A stretch of 64,000 nt of DNA from Stigmatella aurantiaca (GTDB taxonomy: Bacteria > Myxococcota > Myxococcia > Myxococcales > Myxococcaceae), in NCBI RefSeq assembly GCF_900109545.1, contig NZ_FOAP01000018.1:1-64000 (forward strand), given 5' to 3'. A program made the position numbers and the translations under genes. Numbering within the stretch: position 1 is the first letter of the stretch; every line of letters starts with the position of its first letter. Shown here piece after piece: positions 1 to 8,476 of the stretch. The notes beneath the pieces were generated by a model. That model did not search any database and was not told the DNA's origin. It was given only the letters and a program-made list of their open reading frames with translations.

Positions 1-735
1 CAGCGCGTCCTCGGGTCCTTGCGCGGGCAGTGCCCCTCTTTTTTCCAGGAGGCGCAGCACCCGGTGGCGTACCCCCCTCAGCAGCCGCTCCACCTGGCCT
101 TGCGTGGGCGGTGGCAACGGCTCGAAGCGCACGCCGCCCTCCTGCGGCACGAAGACGCCGTCCGGCGCCAGCGAGTGGAAGCGCGGAGTCACCTGCAAGG
201 CGGAGCCGAAGAACTGGATGAGCGACACGGCCCCGGCCTGCCCACTGCGCAGGCCCTGCCGCCGTGCCCTTCGGCGCTGCAGGGCAAACACCGCGCGCAG
301 GAAGACGGTGAGGATGTCCGAGAGCAGTCCCACGTCCTTGAGCAGCACCCACCGGACCCGGTGCGGAAAGGACAGCGTCCACTACCGGTAGGGCACGTGC
401 GGCAGCACCTGCTCCACCAGATGCACCGCCCTCACATGCGCCCGCTTCGCGTTGCAGGACGGGCACACCCCTCGTCCCTTGCACGAGAAGGCGACGAGCA
501 GCTCGTCCTTGCAAATCTTGCAGCGTACCCGCGCGAAGCCGTGCGCCAGCACTCCGCATTCCAGGTACCTGGCGAAGTCCCGCTCCACGTACCGGGGCAA
601 GCCGCGCCCTACCTCGCTGGCTTCCTCCAGCAATGTAGCCAGGTTCTCCCGCACCGCCTCGTACAGCACCGTCCCCTCCGGCTGCCTTCGCCGGTACGCC
701 CACCCGTGCGTTCCCACCTGCCCCTCCCCAGCCAC
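1..735 (-). pseudogene. IS91-type transposase, interrupted by an amber codon and cut by window edge
   Basis: The reading frame starts near 735 and carries the N-terminal Cys-rich zinc-binding region of IS91/IS801-type transposases: a conserved YRRRQPE...LY..VRENL segment, then paired Cys motifs (CKIC and CPSC). At 382-384 the frame meets TAG directly after VPYR. Translation past it in the same frame continues sensibly (WTLSFPHRVRW...LL) to base 1, so the stop most likely replaced a CAG (Gln) codon in the family's (V/Y)RQW-type segment. The family catalyses rolling-circle (HUH-type) transposition; its catalytic Tyr region would lie beyond the left edge. No second disruption is visible in this part. 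It is probably an inactive element unless the stop is suppressed. The exact start is uncertain; family similarity begins about 13 codons in. Confidence 0.8.
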
Positions 736-847
736 ACCTCGCTAGGGCACACGCTACCGTCCGCCTCCCACGGCCCCCGTGGAGCCCCTGCCTGCTTGTG
801 GGGATCGGGGCCTACGAGAGCAAGCTACAGCAGACCCGCGCTGGAGG

Positions 848-874
848 CGGCTGGTTCGATTCCCGCCACTTCCA
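848..874 (+). other. tRNA/tmRNA 3'-end-like fragment (possible attachment-site remnant)
   Basis: The segment contains GGTTCGATTCCCGCC followed by seven bases and TCCA. This is the layout of a T-arm, T-loop (TTCGATT), acceptor strand and start of CCA in tRNAs or at the 3' end of tmRNA. The T-stem has one mismatch, and no matching 5' acceptor strand, D-arm or anticodon arm is visible upstream. It is therefore at most a fragment, of the kind left at the end of an integrated element. It sits between the broken transposase and the next gene. Chance resemblance is possible. Confidence 0.3.
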
Positions 875-899
875 TGGGGCGTGGTGAGCCGTGGTTCGG

Positions 900-1412
900 C
901 TACCGCTGGGACACCCTGTTGTCGGTGCCCGTGGCGCTCACCTTGGGCTTCTTCCGTCCGCCCGCGGCCTTCTTCCAGGTCACGGTATTGCCCGTGCCCG
1001 TGACGTCGATCTGCTCCACGGCATCCAGCGTGACCTTGTTCGAGCTGCCCGTCACATCGACGCGCTTGCACGCTCCCGTGAACGTCAGCTCGTTCGAGGA
1101 GCCGCTGATCGACACCTCGGTCGTGCCATTGCAGGCGAGTGTTTCCTTGCGGCCCGCGCCGGTAATGTCGATCTCCGGGTTGGAGCCGTCATCGGAGTCT
1201 TCTTTGTCGTCGTCGTCCTGCTTCGTCTCGACCGTGGTGCGGGTGCCTTCACTCTCGACCTTCACGTTGCCGCCCCGAATGTCCACCTTGCTGCCACCCG
1301 AGTTGACCTTGACGTTCCCGTCCTTGCCGATCTGGACGGTGTCTTGCGCGCCTGCCGCCATCGCGAAGCAGACGGTGAACGCTACGGCCGCGGAACGAAT
1401 GATCTTCGACAT
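900..1412 (-). CDS. Secreted DUF3060-type protein
   Basis: A 170-residue protein with a signal peptide (residues 1-22, ending AAGAQ). A mature region rich in Gly, Asn, Asp and short beta-strand repeats follows: V.I.G..N.v, SGSSNELTF, TGSSNKVTL and TGTGNTVTW. This pattern fits DUF3060, a family of exported proteins of unknown function with a predicted beta-helix or beta-solenoid. A highly acidic stretch (DDDDKEDSDDGS, about 66-77) separates the N-terminal strands from the C-terminal repeats. A GGGGG ribosome-binding stretch lies upstream of the ATG. It is monocistronic; the neighbours do not suggest a role. Family assignment is by motif; function is unknown. Confidence 0.75.
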   Translation of the reverse strand: MSKIIRSAAVAFTVCFAMAAGAQDTVQIGKDGNVKVNSGGSKVDIRGGNVKVESEGTRTTVETKQDDDDKEDSDDGSNPEIDITGAGRKETLACNGTTEVSISGSSNELTFTGACKRVDVTGSSNKVTLDAVEQIDVTGTGNTVTWKKAAGGRKKPKVSATGTDNRVSQR

Positions 1413-1494
1413 GCTGGGAGCCCCCTGTAGATGATGACGGTATGACGGGGCGCTTATACCTCGGGCTCACCGTTGGAGACGCAAAACGCGAAAA

Positions 1495-1512
1495 GCCCCA
1501 GCTATTTCGGGG
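1495..1512 (-). terminator. Weak hairpin plus T-rich tract after the M23 peptidase gene
   Basis: On the minus strand CCCC-gaaatagct-GGGG is followed by CTTTT and a second TTTT, about 60 bases past the M23 peptidase stop codon. The stem is only about 4 bp, so the call rests mainly on the T-rich tail and position. Confidence 0.4.
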
Positions 1513-1568
1513 ATTTACCTACCATCACCCGTGACCCACGAGCCCATGGGCAGGCGGCCGGGAAGGCA

Positions 1569-2906
1569 TCAGTCCGCGGTATACACGCGGGGCTGTTGAC
1601 CGCCTCCCAGGTAGACGGCGTCGATCGGCCCGGAGGCCGGAGTTCCGGTCGCCATCCTCGTCCAACCGCCATTCATGACGGCGGTCTGGTACAGGTTCCC
1701 GGCTTCAGCCGTGAATACCTGCGGCCACCCTCCGCCCATGTTCAGGGCACTCAAGGTCGCACCGGGCGCAATCGCAATCCCCGTCGACATCAGCACCCAC
1801 TCCGTGCTCGTGGCCCAGATTTGATGGAGCTGCCCGTTCAGCACGGTCATCACCTGGGGTGCGCTGCCCCCCATGTACACCGCCTCGAACGCGTCGCCGA
1901 CCGGCCGTCCAGTGGACGCGATGTGCCAGCCGCCGCTGTCGGCCCACACCTGGTACAGCGTTCCACCCTGATTGATCATCGCTTGGATCGAGTTGTCCGC
2001 CATCACGACAGCGGAGACCTTGCCCGTCGTGTGGATGCCGGTCCAACCCTTCTGCCAGCCGTTCGAGCCGCCCCAGACGTGCATGAGTTTGCCATCCTCC
2101 ACCGCGAGAATCTGCGGCGACGCTTGCCCGACATGCACGGCGGACATGCTCGTGGCGTTCAATGCGAGCCCGGAGTTGAGGGTGATCCACCGTCCACCGT
2201 TCACGAACGAGTGCACGAGGTAGCCGCCGGAACTGCTGAGGATGTCACCCCATCCAGTCCCCATGTTCACGGTAGTGAAGACCCTCGACGAGATCTGCTG
2301 CGCCGTGGACATCTTCTTCCACGAAGTGCCGTGTACGGCCGTCTCGTGGATCGTCTTGGGCGTGTTGGACTGGAGCCCGGGAAAGTCCATGGGGATCGGG
2401 TAACCCCTCGTCACCATCTGGCCGCACGCGTAACCCTGGTTCGCGATGTTCGCCCCATTCCGCTTGAGCTCGAAATGCAGGTGCGCTCCGAAGGAGTTCC
2501 CGGTGTTGCCAATGAGGCCGATTGTCTGGCCCTTCGTCACGGTCTGGCTCAATGCGACGGCCGGCGCTTGCTGCATGTGCGCGTAGAGCGTCGTATAGCC
2601 AGACGCGTGTGAGAGGACGACATGATTCCCATAGCCTGTCGTGCCAAAGTTGACGACGCGAGTGGTGACGACCCCATCGTACGCGGCCACGATGGGCGTG
2701 CCCGCGGAGCCTGCGATGTCGATCCCCATGTGCGTCGGCCGGGGGTCAGAGGGGCAACCGCCGACGACATACGAGATCCTCCCCGAGGCAGGCTGGATCA
2801 TCGCCGCATCGTCGGCTTGGGCCGGCCACGCGCCGACGAGCGTTGTTGCGATAATCCCGAGCACTGCCAGGTTCGCCGTGAAGCGCCTACGTACCGCCAA
2901 GTGCAT
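1569..2906 (-). CDS. Secreted M23 family metallopeptidase with lectin-like beta-propeller repeats
   Basis: The ATG at 2906 has GGGAG six bases upstream; a GTG four codons earlier is less well placed. The 445-residue product has a signal peptide (about 1-32, ending PAQA). An M23 (LytM/lysostaphin-type) endopeptidase domain follows at about 35-155, with zinc ligands H59 and D63 (HMGID) and H144, and the partner histidines H110 (YAH) and H142 (HLH). All motifs are intact, so a zinc-dependent peptidoglycan cross-bridge hydrolase is expected. The C-terminal about 260 residues consist of roughly 45-residue repeats with recurring W, MGGG.PQV and G.LYQ elements, as in PLL-type fucose-binding lectins and related propellers. 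This suggests a wall- or glycan-targeting module. Function in predation or wall turnover is inference. A weak terminator lies downstream. Confidence 0.85.
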   Translation of the reverse strand: MHLAVRRRFTANLAVLGIIATTLVGAWPAQADDAAMIQPASGRISYVVGGCPSDPRPTHMGIDIAGSAGTPIVAAYDGVVTTRVVNFGTTGYGNHVVLSHASGYTTLYAHMQQAPAVALSQTVTKGQTIGLIGNTGNSFGAHLHFELKRNGANIANQGYACGQMVTRGYPIPMDFPGLQSNTPKTIHETAVHGTSWKKMSTAQQISSRVFTTVNMGTGWGDILSSSGGYLVHSFVNGGRWITLNSGLALNATSMSAVHVGQASPQILAVEDGKLMHVWGGSNGWQKGWTGIHTTGKVSAVVMADNSIQAMINQGGTLYQVWADSGGWHIASTGRPVGDAFEAVYMGGSAPQVMTVLNGQLHQIWATSTEWVLMSTGIAIAPGATLSALNMGGGWPQVFTAEAGNLYQTAVMNGGWTRMATGTPASGPIDAVYLGGGQQPRVYTAD

Positions 2907-3104
2907 ACGAGCTCCCACTTCATCCCATGCGAGGAACTCTCCGCTCGACGTTCTGAGACGCCTCGTGAGAGCGGAGTCACAACTGCTCCTCGGGACACTA
3001 TCGAGAGCCTGCGAGCAAAAAAATGTTTAATGCGCTAGACGCGTTTTTCCGGGCATGCCCTCGGACGCCACCACGGCCCGTCACGGGTTGAGCCTGTGCT
3101 CCAC

Positions 3105-5006
3105 TCACTGCACCGGTTCCACCGAGAAGTGGGACATGAGGATGGAGCGCCTGCCGAGGTGGTAGGTGAGCGCGAAGTCCGCGAAGTCGTACGCACCGGG
3201 CCGCGGGAGCTGAAAGCTCCGGGCCGCGGAGAGCTGCGCGCACGAGGCCACCAGCGCCATGTGCGTGAAAGCCTGCGGGAAGTTGCCCAGCGCCTCGCCC
3301 GTCCCAGGCACCGCCTCCTCCGCGTAGAGGCCCACGTCATTGGCCATCCGCAGCAGGTGCCGCAGCAGCGCCTCCGCCTCCTGCGTCTTCCCCGAGTGCA
3401 CCAGCACGTCATGCAACCAGAAGGAGCACAGGAGGAAAGCCCCCTCCCCCCCGCCCACACCATCCGGAGCGTGGTAGCGATAGAGGAGCCCCTCCTTCTC
3501 CAGCCGCTGGCGCACCCTCTCCACCGTGCGGCTCATCAGCGGGTGGGCGGCCGGGAGGAAGCCCAGCGCGGGCATCTGCAGAACCGAGGCATCCGCCCTC
3601 TCCGAGCCCACCGCCTGGGGGAACCACCCCGTGCGCCGGCCCTCCCGCAGGAGATACTCCCTGACCCGCTCACGCTCGCGAACCCAGCGTCCCACAGGAG
3701 CAGGAAACCGCCGCGCCCGCGCGACGCGCACCGCCCGATCCAACGCCACCCAGCACAGCAGCTTCGAGTGAATGAAGTGCCGGGGCTCGTCGCGTATCTC
3801 CCACAGTCCCTGGTCCGGCTCGTGCCACCGCTGGCACACGTGCTCCACCAGCTTGCACAGGAAGTCCCAGGTCTTCACCGAGACCGGCCCGCCCATCTTC
3901 GAGTACAGCCACACCGCCTCCAGCATCTCCCCGAAGACGTCGAGCTGAAGCTGCTTCACCGCCCCGTTGCCGATGCGCACCGGCCGCGAGCCTCGGTGGC
4001 CCTCGAGGTGGGCCAACTCCATTTCTGGCAGCAGCCGGTGGCCCCGGATGTCGTACATGATCTGAATGTCCTCGACGCGCCCCGCGCTGGTGCGCGCCAA
4101 CCAGTGCCGGAAAGCGAGCGCTTCCTCCTGGTACCCCAGCAACATCAGCGAGATGAGCGTGAGCGTCGTGTCCCTCAGCCAGGTGTAGCGGTAGTCCCAG
4201 TTGCGCACGCCTCCGGGCTCCTCGGGCAGGGAGGTCGTGGGGGCCGCGATGATGGCCCCCGAGGGCACATACGTGAGCGCCTTCAGCACCAGCGCCGAGC
4301 GGCGCACCTGCGGTGCGTACTCGCCCTCGTAGGCGCAGTGGGAGATCCACTCGCGCCAGTAGGCCACCGTGTCCTCCAGCCGCTGCCGCAGCGTGGCGAG
4401 GTCCGGCATCGCCTCTGGGCGGCGCTCCACGAGCGAGGAGGTCCAGGCCGCCTCCACCCAGGCCTCGTCCCCCGCACACAGGCGCCATCGGGCGCGCAGG
4501 GCACGCTCGTACGCCACCAGCGGGCGCGTGGCCGTCACCCACAGCGCGTCCGCGCCCCCCACCAATTCCGCCGTATGCGCCGAGGTCAGACGGATGTTTG
4601 GGACGAAGGCCCCGTACTCAAAGCGGGGGGCCACCACCACGCGCGTCTCCACTTCGCCACCGGCGCAACGCAGCCTCCGCAGCAACGCGTACCTCGTCCC
4701 GACACCGGGGCCTCGCTCCCTGCCGAAGCGGACGGGCATGCAGTCCGTCACCTCCAACACGCCGGACGGCGTGGTGAAGGTGGTGACAAGAACGTTGGTG
4801 TCATCGATGTACCGGCGCGTGGACTGGAAGGGGCGCTCGGGACAGACCTGGAAGGAGCCCCCGCGACGCACATCGAGGATGCGACAGAACACCGCGGGCG
4901 AGTCGAACCGGGGGAAACACGCCCAGTCAATGGATCCGTCGCGACCGACGAGCGCCGCGGAGTGGCAATCGCCCAGCAATGCATAGTCGTCAATCCGCTG
5001 CCGCAT
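3105..5006 (-). CDS. Glycoside hydrolase family 15 protein (glucoamylase/trehalase-like)
   Basis: The 633 residues open with the diagnostic GH15 N-terminus (DYALLGDCHSAALVGRDGSI), the super-beta-sandwich, and go on to an (alpha/alpha)6 barrel. Near residue 267 is the RNWDYRY.WLRD substrate-binding motif. The general acid is the Glu in LWEIR (about 401) and the general base the Glu in GGGEGAF (about 521). Length matches bacterial GH15 glucan 1,4-alpha-glucosidases and GH15 trehalases. No signal peptide is seen, so it is cytosolic and probably acts on glycogen/maltooligosaccharide or trehalose; sequence alone does not decide. GGGAGGCGGG precedes the ATG. It is divergent from the RCC1 lipoprotein, with no co-transcribed partner. 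Confidence 0.88.
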   Translation of the reverse strand: MRQRIDDYALLGDCHSAALVGRDGSIDWACFPRFDSPAVFCRILDVRRGGSFQVCPERPFQSTRRYIDDTNVLVTTFTTPSGVLEVTDCMPVRFGRERGPGVGTRYALLRRLRCAGGEVETRVVVAPRFEYGAFVPNIRLTSAHTAELVGGADALWVTATRPLVAYERALRARWRLCAGDEAWVEAAWTSSLVERRPEAMPDLATLRQRLEDTVAYWREWISHCAYEGEYAPQVRRSALVLKALTYVPSGAIIAAPTTSLPEEPGGVRNWDYRYTWLRDTTLTLISLMLLGYQEEALAFRHWLARTSAGRVEDIQIMYDIRGHRLLPEMELAHLEGHRGSRPVRIGNGAVKQLQLDVFGEMLEAVWLYSKMGGPVSVKTWDFLCKLVEHVCQRWHEPDQGLWEIRDEPRHFIHSKLLCWVALDRAVRVARARRFPAPVGRWVRERERVREYLLREGRRTGWFPQAVGSERADASVLQMPALGFLPAAHPLMSRTVERVRQRLEKEGLLYRYHAPDGVGGGEGAFLLCSFWLHDVLVHSGKTQEAEALLRHLLRMANDVGLYAEEAVPGTGEALGNFPQAFTHMALVASCAQLSAARSFQLPRPGAYDFADFALTYHLGRRSILMSHFSVEPVQ

Positions 5007-5308
5007 CCCGCCTCCCGGGATCGCTCCAGTACGGGGCGTCTCCCTCCGTCATGAGGACGGAAGGAAGCCGTTGCAACCCAAGGCGGGGGCTTGAGCGAGA
5101 GGACGGCCTGTCCCCTCCTGCCAAGAAGCACGCGGCCATGAGGAGGAGCCAGCCCGCCTGTCTGAGCCACGGCCTTCCAAGATCCGGCGTGCGGTTCACT
5201 GCGGTCTGAATAAGGCGCGCAAGGTGCTCGGCCTGTGGGCCTTGCGTATCAGGCTTGACCTGCTCGCTCCCTCCTTCCAACAATCACCGCACGGAGAGGG
5301 GGAAACAC
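5007..5308. other. Divergent intergenic region between GH15 gene and RCC1 gene
   Basis: About 300 bases without a supported gene; both flanking genes read outward, so both promoters should lie here. I see the RCC1 ribosome-binding site near the right end (GGAGAGGGGG from 5293) but no convincing operator, hairpin or sigma-factor box. Confidence 0.4.
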
Positions 5309-7513
5309 ATGAAAAGTGAGGGTAGGCGCCAAAGGCTTGGGTTGTGGGCGATGTTTCTGGGACTCGTGCTGGCGACGGGCTGCAGCGAGCCCGCGAGCCC
5401 GTTGGAAACACCTTCCACTCAAGCCGCGCCCGTCGTTCGGCTGAAGCCCAGGGGGCGGCTGGCCGCGGGTGTGGCTCATTCGCTGGTGATTCGCGCGGAT
5501 GGCACCGTGTGGGGGAGCGGAAGGAACCTCGACGGTCAGCTCGGAAATGGAACCACCCAGGGCGGCCCGGTGCCCGTCCAGGCGTCGGGGCTGACCGGGG
5601 CGACGGCCGTCTCAGCCGGCCTGCAGCACTCGCTGGCCATCCGCTCGGGCGGCACGGTGTGGGCGTGGGGGAGGAACAGCTCGGGGGAGCTTGGCACAGG
5701 GGGACCGCAGATCAGCCTCGTGCCCGTCCAGGTGCCAGGCCTGACGGGAATCGTGTCCATCGCTGCGGGCTGGGGCCATTCGCTGGCCGTCAAGTCGGAC
5801 GGCACCGTGTGGGCCTGGGGATACAACGGCTACGGACAGCTCGGCAATGGAACGATGACCCACTCGACGACCCCCGTGCAGGTGCAAGGGCTGACCGGCG
5901 CCGTGGCTGTGGTGACGGGCATGTATTTCTCAGTGGCGCTGCGCCATGACGGCACCGTCTGGGCATGGGGCGCCAACGACGAGGCACAGCTTGGCAATGG
6001 CACCACCGCCGGGAGCCCCCTGCCCGTCCAGGTACAGGGCCTGGCAGGCATCGTGGCCATCTCCGCGGGCTACACGCACGTGGCCGCGGTGAAGCCCGAC
6101 GGAACGGTCTGGACCTGGGGCACGGACGGTATTTCCGTCGAGCGGCAGACCACGCCCCGGCGCCTCGCAGGACTGACGGGCGTGAGCGATGTGGCCTGCA
6201 GCGCCTACTTCTGCCTGGCGCTCATGGCCAACGGCTCCACCTGGGCATGGGGCAACGATACCTCCGGAGCCATGGGGCACGACACCCGGGAGCCGAGCGC
6301 GGTTCCGCTCCCCGTCCAGGGACTCACCGGGGTGACGGCCATCGCCGCAGGCAGCAGCCATTCCCTGGCGCTCAAGTCCGACGGCACGCTCTGGTCCTCG
6401 GGCTTCAACAGATTCGGACAGCGCGGCGTCACGACGCCCCTGTATCAGGCCGCTCCCGTGCCCGTCGAAGGGGGCCTGTCCTGGGTCATCGCGGTGGCGG
6501 CGGGGCCTGGCCATTCCGTGGCCCTGCTCCATGACGGCACGGTCTGGGCCTGGGGCAGCAATAATTTCGGCCAGCTCGGGGACGGCACGACGAAGCGCCG
6601 TCCCCAGCCCATCCAGGTCCAAGGGCTCGACGGCGTCATCGCCATCGCGGCCGGGTGGAACTCCACCCTGGCGCTGAGGTTTGACGGCACCGTCTGGACC
6701 TGGGGCGGCTTCTCCGAGCAGCTCTTCCCCGCTCAAGTCCCAGGGTTGGCCGGCGTCGTGAGTATCGCGACGACGTCTGCTCACGCGCTGGCGGTGCGCG
6801 ACGATGGCACCGTCTGGGCCTGGGGCAGCAACATGTACGGTCAGCTCGGGGATGGCACCACGACGAATCGTGACACGCCCGTTCAGGTGCTGGGGCTCAG
6901 TGGCATGACCAGCGTGGCCGCCGGCGAAGCCCATTCCCTGGGAGTGCGCGATGATGGAACCGTGTGGGCGTGGGGCATGAACGTCTATGGCGGCCTTGGC
7001 GACGGCACGACCCTCAACCGGCTCACGCCCGTCCAGGTTCCGGGGCTGACGGGCGTCGCCAGCGTCGCGGCGGGTGCGTTCCACTCCATGGCCGTGCTCC
7101 ATGACGGCACGGGCTGGGCCTGGGGCACGGGTGATGACTGCGCGCTGCTGAGCAGCACCAGCTCGAGCCCCACCACCACCGTTCCCATTCCCATGGCCGT
7201 CACGGGACTGGTGAACGTCGCTGCGCATTATAACAATTCGCTCGCCATGACGGCCGGAGGCCTTGTGTGGTCGGGCGGGGACAATGAGCAGGGGCAACTT
7301 GGCAACGGCACTGTCGACACGAGTTGGAGCCCCGTGCAGGTACAGGTTCCCCTGAACTCCATCGTGTCCGGCATCGAGGTGGGCGGAAGCCACTCCCTGG
7401 CCCTGCTTTCGGATGGCTCGGTATGGTCCTGGGGTGGCAACTCGGAGGGCCAGCTCGGCCATGGCTCCCCTGCGGATGCGCTCGTTCCCGAGCTCTCCCT
7501 GCTGTTGCCTTGA
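5309..7513 (+). CDS. RCC1-repeat lipoprotein
   Basis: The start is the ATG at 5309, preceded by GGAGAGGGGG; the in-frame codons further upstream lack this. The 734-residue product has a lipoprotein signal with lipobox LATGC and Cys25 as the lipidated residue. The rest is 14 recognisable RCC1 repeats (HSLA..DGTVWAWG.N..GQLG(D/N)GT; about 50 residues each), enough for two seven-bladed propellers. Eukaryotic RCC1 is a nucleotide exchange factor, but bacterial secreted RCC1 proteins have no established activity. Surface adhesion or protein binding is a guess. Several blades are degenerate (for instance the fifth and ninth). A hairpin terminator follows. Monocistronic. Confidence 0.85.
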   Translation: MKSEGRRQRLGLWAMFLGLVLATGCSEPASPLETPSTQAAPVVRLKPRGRLAAGVAHSLVIRADGTVWGSGRNLDGQLGNGTTQGGPVPVQASGLTGATAVSAGLQHSLAIRSGGTVWAWGRNSSGELGTGGPQISLVPVQVPGLTGIVSIAAGWGHSLAVKSDGTVWAWGYNGYGQLGNGTMTHSTTPVQVQGLTGAVAVVTGMYFSVALRHDGTVWAWGANDEAQLGNGTTAGSPLPVQVQGLAGIVAISAGYTHVAAVKPDGTVWTWGTDGISVERQTTPRRLAGLTGVSDVACSAYFCLALMANGSTWAWGNDTSGAMGHDTREPSAVPLPVQGLTGVTAIAAGSSHSLALKSDGTLWSSGFNRFGQRGVTTPLYQAAPVPVEGGLSWVIAVAAGPGHSVALLHDGTVWAWGSNNFGQLGDGTTKRRPQPIQVQGLDGVIAIAAGWNSTLALRFDGTVWTWGGFSEQLFPAQVPGLAGVVSIATTSAHALAVRDDGTVWAWGSNMYGQLGDGTTTNRDTPVQVLGLSGMTSVAAGEAHSLGVRDDGTVWAWGMNVYGGLGDGTTLNRLTPVQVPGLTGVASVAAGAFHSMAVLHDGTGWAWGTGDDCALLSSTSSSPTTTVPIPMAVTGLVNVAAHYNNSLAMTAGGLVWSGGDNEQGQLGNGTVDTSWSPVQVQVPLNSIVSGIEVGGSHSLALLSDGSVWSWGGNSEGQLGHGSPADALVPELSLLLP

Positions 7514-7532
7514 ACCCGCGTGTTTCATGAAA

Positions 7533-7564
7533 CGAGGCCCCGGGCTCGCATGGGCTCGGGGCCT
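7533..7564. terminator. Bidirectional hairpin between convergent genes
   Basis: GAGGCCCCG (7533-7541) pairs perfectly with CGGGGCCTC (7556-7564) around a 14-base loop. It lies between the ends of the RCC1 gene and the MmyB-type regulator gene, so it can serve both strands. There is no long T-tract. Confidence 0.6.
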
Positions 7565-7571
7565 CTCGGCG

Positions 7572-8375
7572 CTACTTGGCAAGCTCGCGGATCAGCTGTT
7601 CGACCCCACGCGCGGAGGCATCGTCCACCGGGGAGAGGACAAACATGCTGAGACCGCCGCTGTCATCGACGGAAAACACCGACGTCTCGAACACGAGCTC
7701 GCCGACATTCGGCCGGACAAGCCGCCTGTACCGCACGCCGTGCGTACGCAGCTCATTCTCGGCCCACAGCCGTCGAAACTCCTCGCTCGTCTCCATCAAC
7801 TCGTCGACGAGCGCGGCAGCTTCTTCCGATGCTCCAGCCCGTGCGATGTCGACGCGAAACGCGGCGAGGCACGTGCGGCGCATGTCATCGGCATGCGGCA
7901 GGAACGTGGCGGCATCGGGATGAAAGACCCGGCGCAGCATGTTGCGGCCGTGCTCGGGAATCGCGGCGTAATCGCCGATCACCGCCACGGCGGCGCGATT
8001 CCACGCGACAATCTGAAACGCCGGTGTCTTCACGAACGCGGGCACGTGCAGGTTGTCGAGCACGCGCTGCAGCGCCGGCGTGACCTCTGTGGGCGGCTTG
8101 ATGCGGCGCGGTGGCGGGCGCTCGTGAGCGAGCAGGAACAGCATCTCGCGATTCGTATCGTCGAGTTCGAGTGCGCGAGCGAGGCGTTCGAGCACGTCGT
8201 CGGATGGCACGCCGCCGCGGCCTTGTTCGAGCCACGTGTACCAGGTGACGCTCACCCCGGCGCGTGCCGCGACCTCCTCGCGCCGAAGTCCGGGAGTGCG
8301 GCGCCGCCCAGCCACTTCGGGGTGAAGCCGCTCGCGGCGAGCGCGGAGAAATTCGGGGAGGGTGGTAGTCGCCAT
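7572..8375 (-). CDS. Helix-turn-helix regulator with MmyB-like ligand-binding domain
   Basis: 267 residues. An XRE-type helix-turn-helix lies at about 10-70 (RTPGLRREEVAARAGVS, then WYTWLEQGR), the signature of the MmyB/Streptomyces-type subfamily. A PAS-like MmyB ligand-binding domain follows from about 100 onward (PAFVKT..FQIVAWN), a region known to bind fatty acids in related proteins. Such regulators usually control a divergent oxidoreductase or stress gene. Here the divergent neighbour, about 100 bases away, is a glutathione S-transferase, so that is the likely target (inference). A 12-bp palindrome overlaps the start codon and may allow autoregulation. Confidence 0.85.
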   Translation of the reverse strand: MATTTLPEFLRARRERLHPEVAGRRRTPGLRREEVAARAGVSVTWYTWLEQGRGGVPSDDVLERLARALELDDTNREMLFLLAHERPPPRRIKPPTEVTPALQRVLDNLHVPAFVKTPAFQIVAWNRAAVAVIGDYAAIPEHGRNMLRRVFHPDAATFLPHADDMRRTCLAAFRVDIARAGASEEAAALVDELMETSEEFRRLWAENELRTHGVRYRRLVRPNVGELVFETSVFSVDDSGGLSMFVLSPVDDASARGVEQLIRELAK

Positions 8376-8384
8376 ACCGGTATG
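8373..8384. promoter_or_regulatory. Palindrome overlapping regulator start codon (candidate operator)
   Basis: CATACCGGTATG is a perfect 12-bp palindrome covering the MmyB-type regulator's start codon and facing the divergent GST gene. Placement suits an autorepression site, but binding is not shown. Confidence 0.4.
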
Positions 8385-8476
8385 CGGGCACGCCTTTTCC
8401 AGCTGACTCGCGCAGCTTACGGTTCGCGCATGACCCGGACAATGCTTCGGGCAAGAGAGCTCAGAACGGAGTTCAT

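Noticed and set aside
19-1434. 471-codon plus-strand frame across the left edge
   Set aside because: It runs antisense to the transposase remnant and the DUF3060 gene and shows no family likeness.
3029-3104. GCG-ctaga-CGC followed by TTTTT as a terminator on the plus strand
   Set aside because: The stem is only 3-4 bp, and no plus-strand gene ends here.
5460-7480. Regular repeats that could suggest a repeat array
   Set aside because: Period of about 150 bases and coding content show RCC1 propeller blades, not CRISPR; no array of short direct repeats with unique spacers is seen anywhere in the window.
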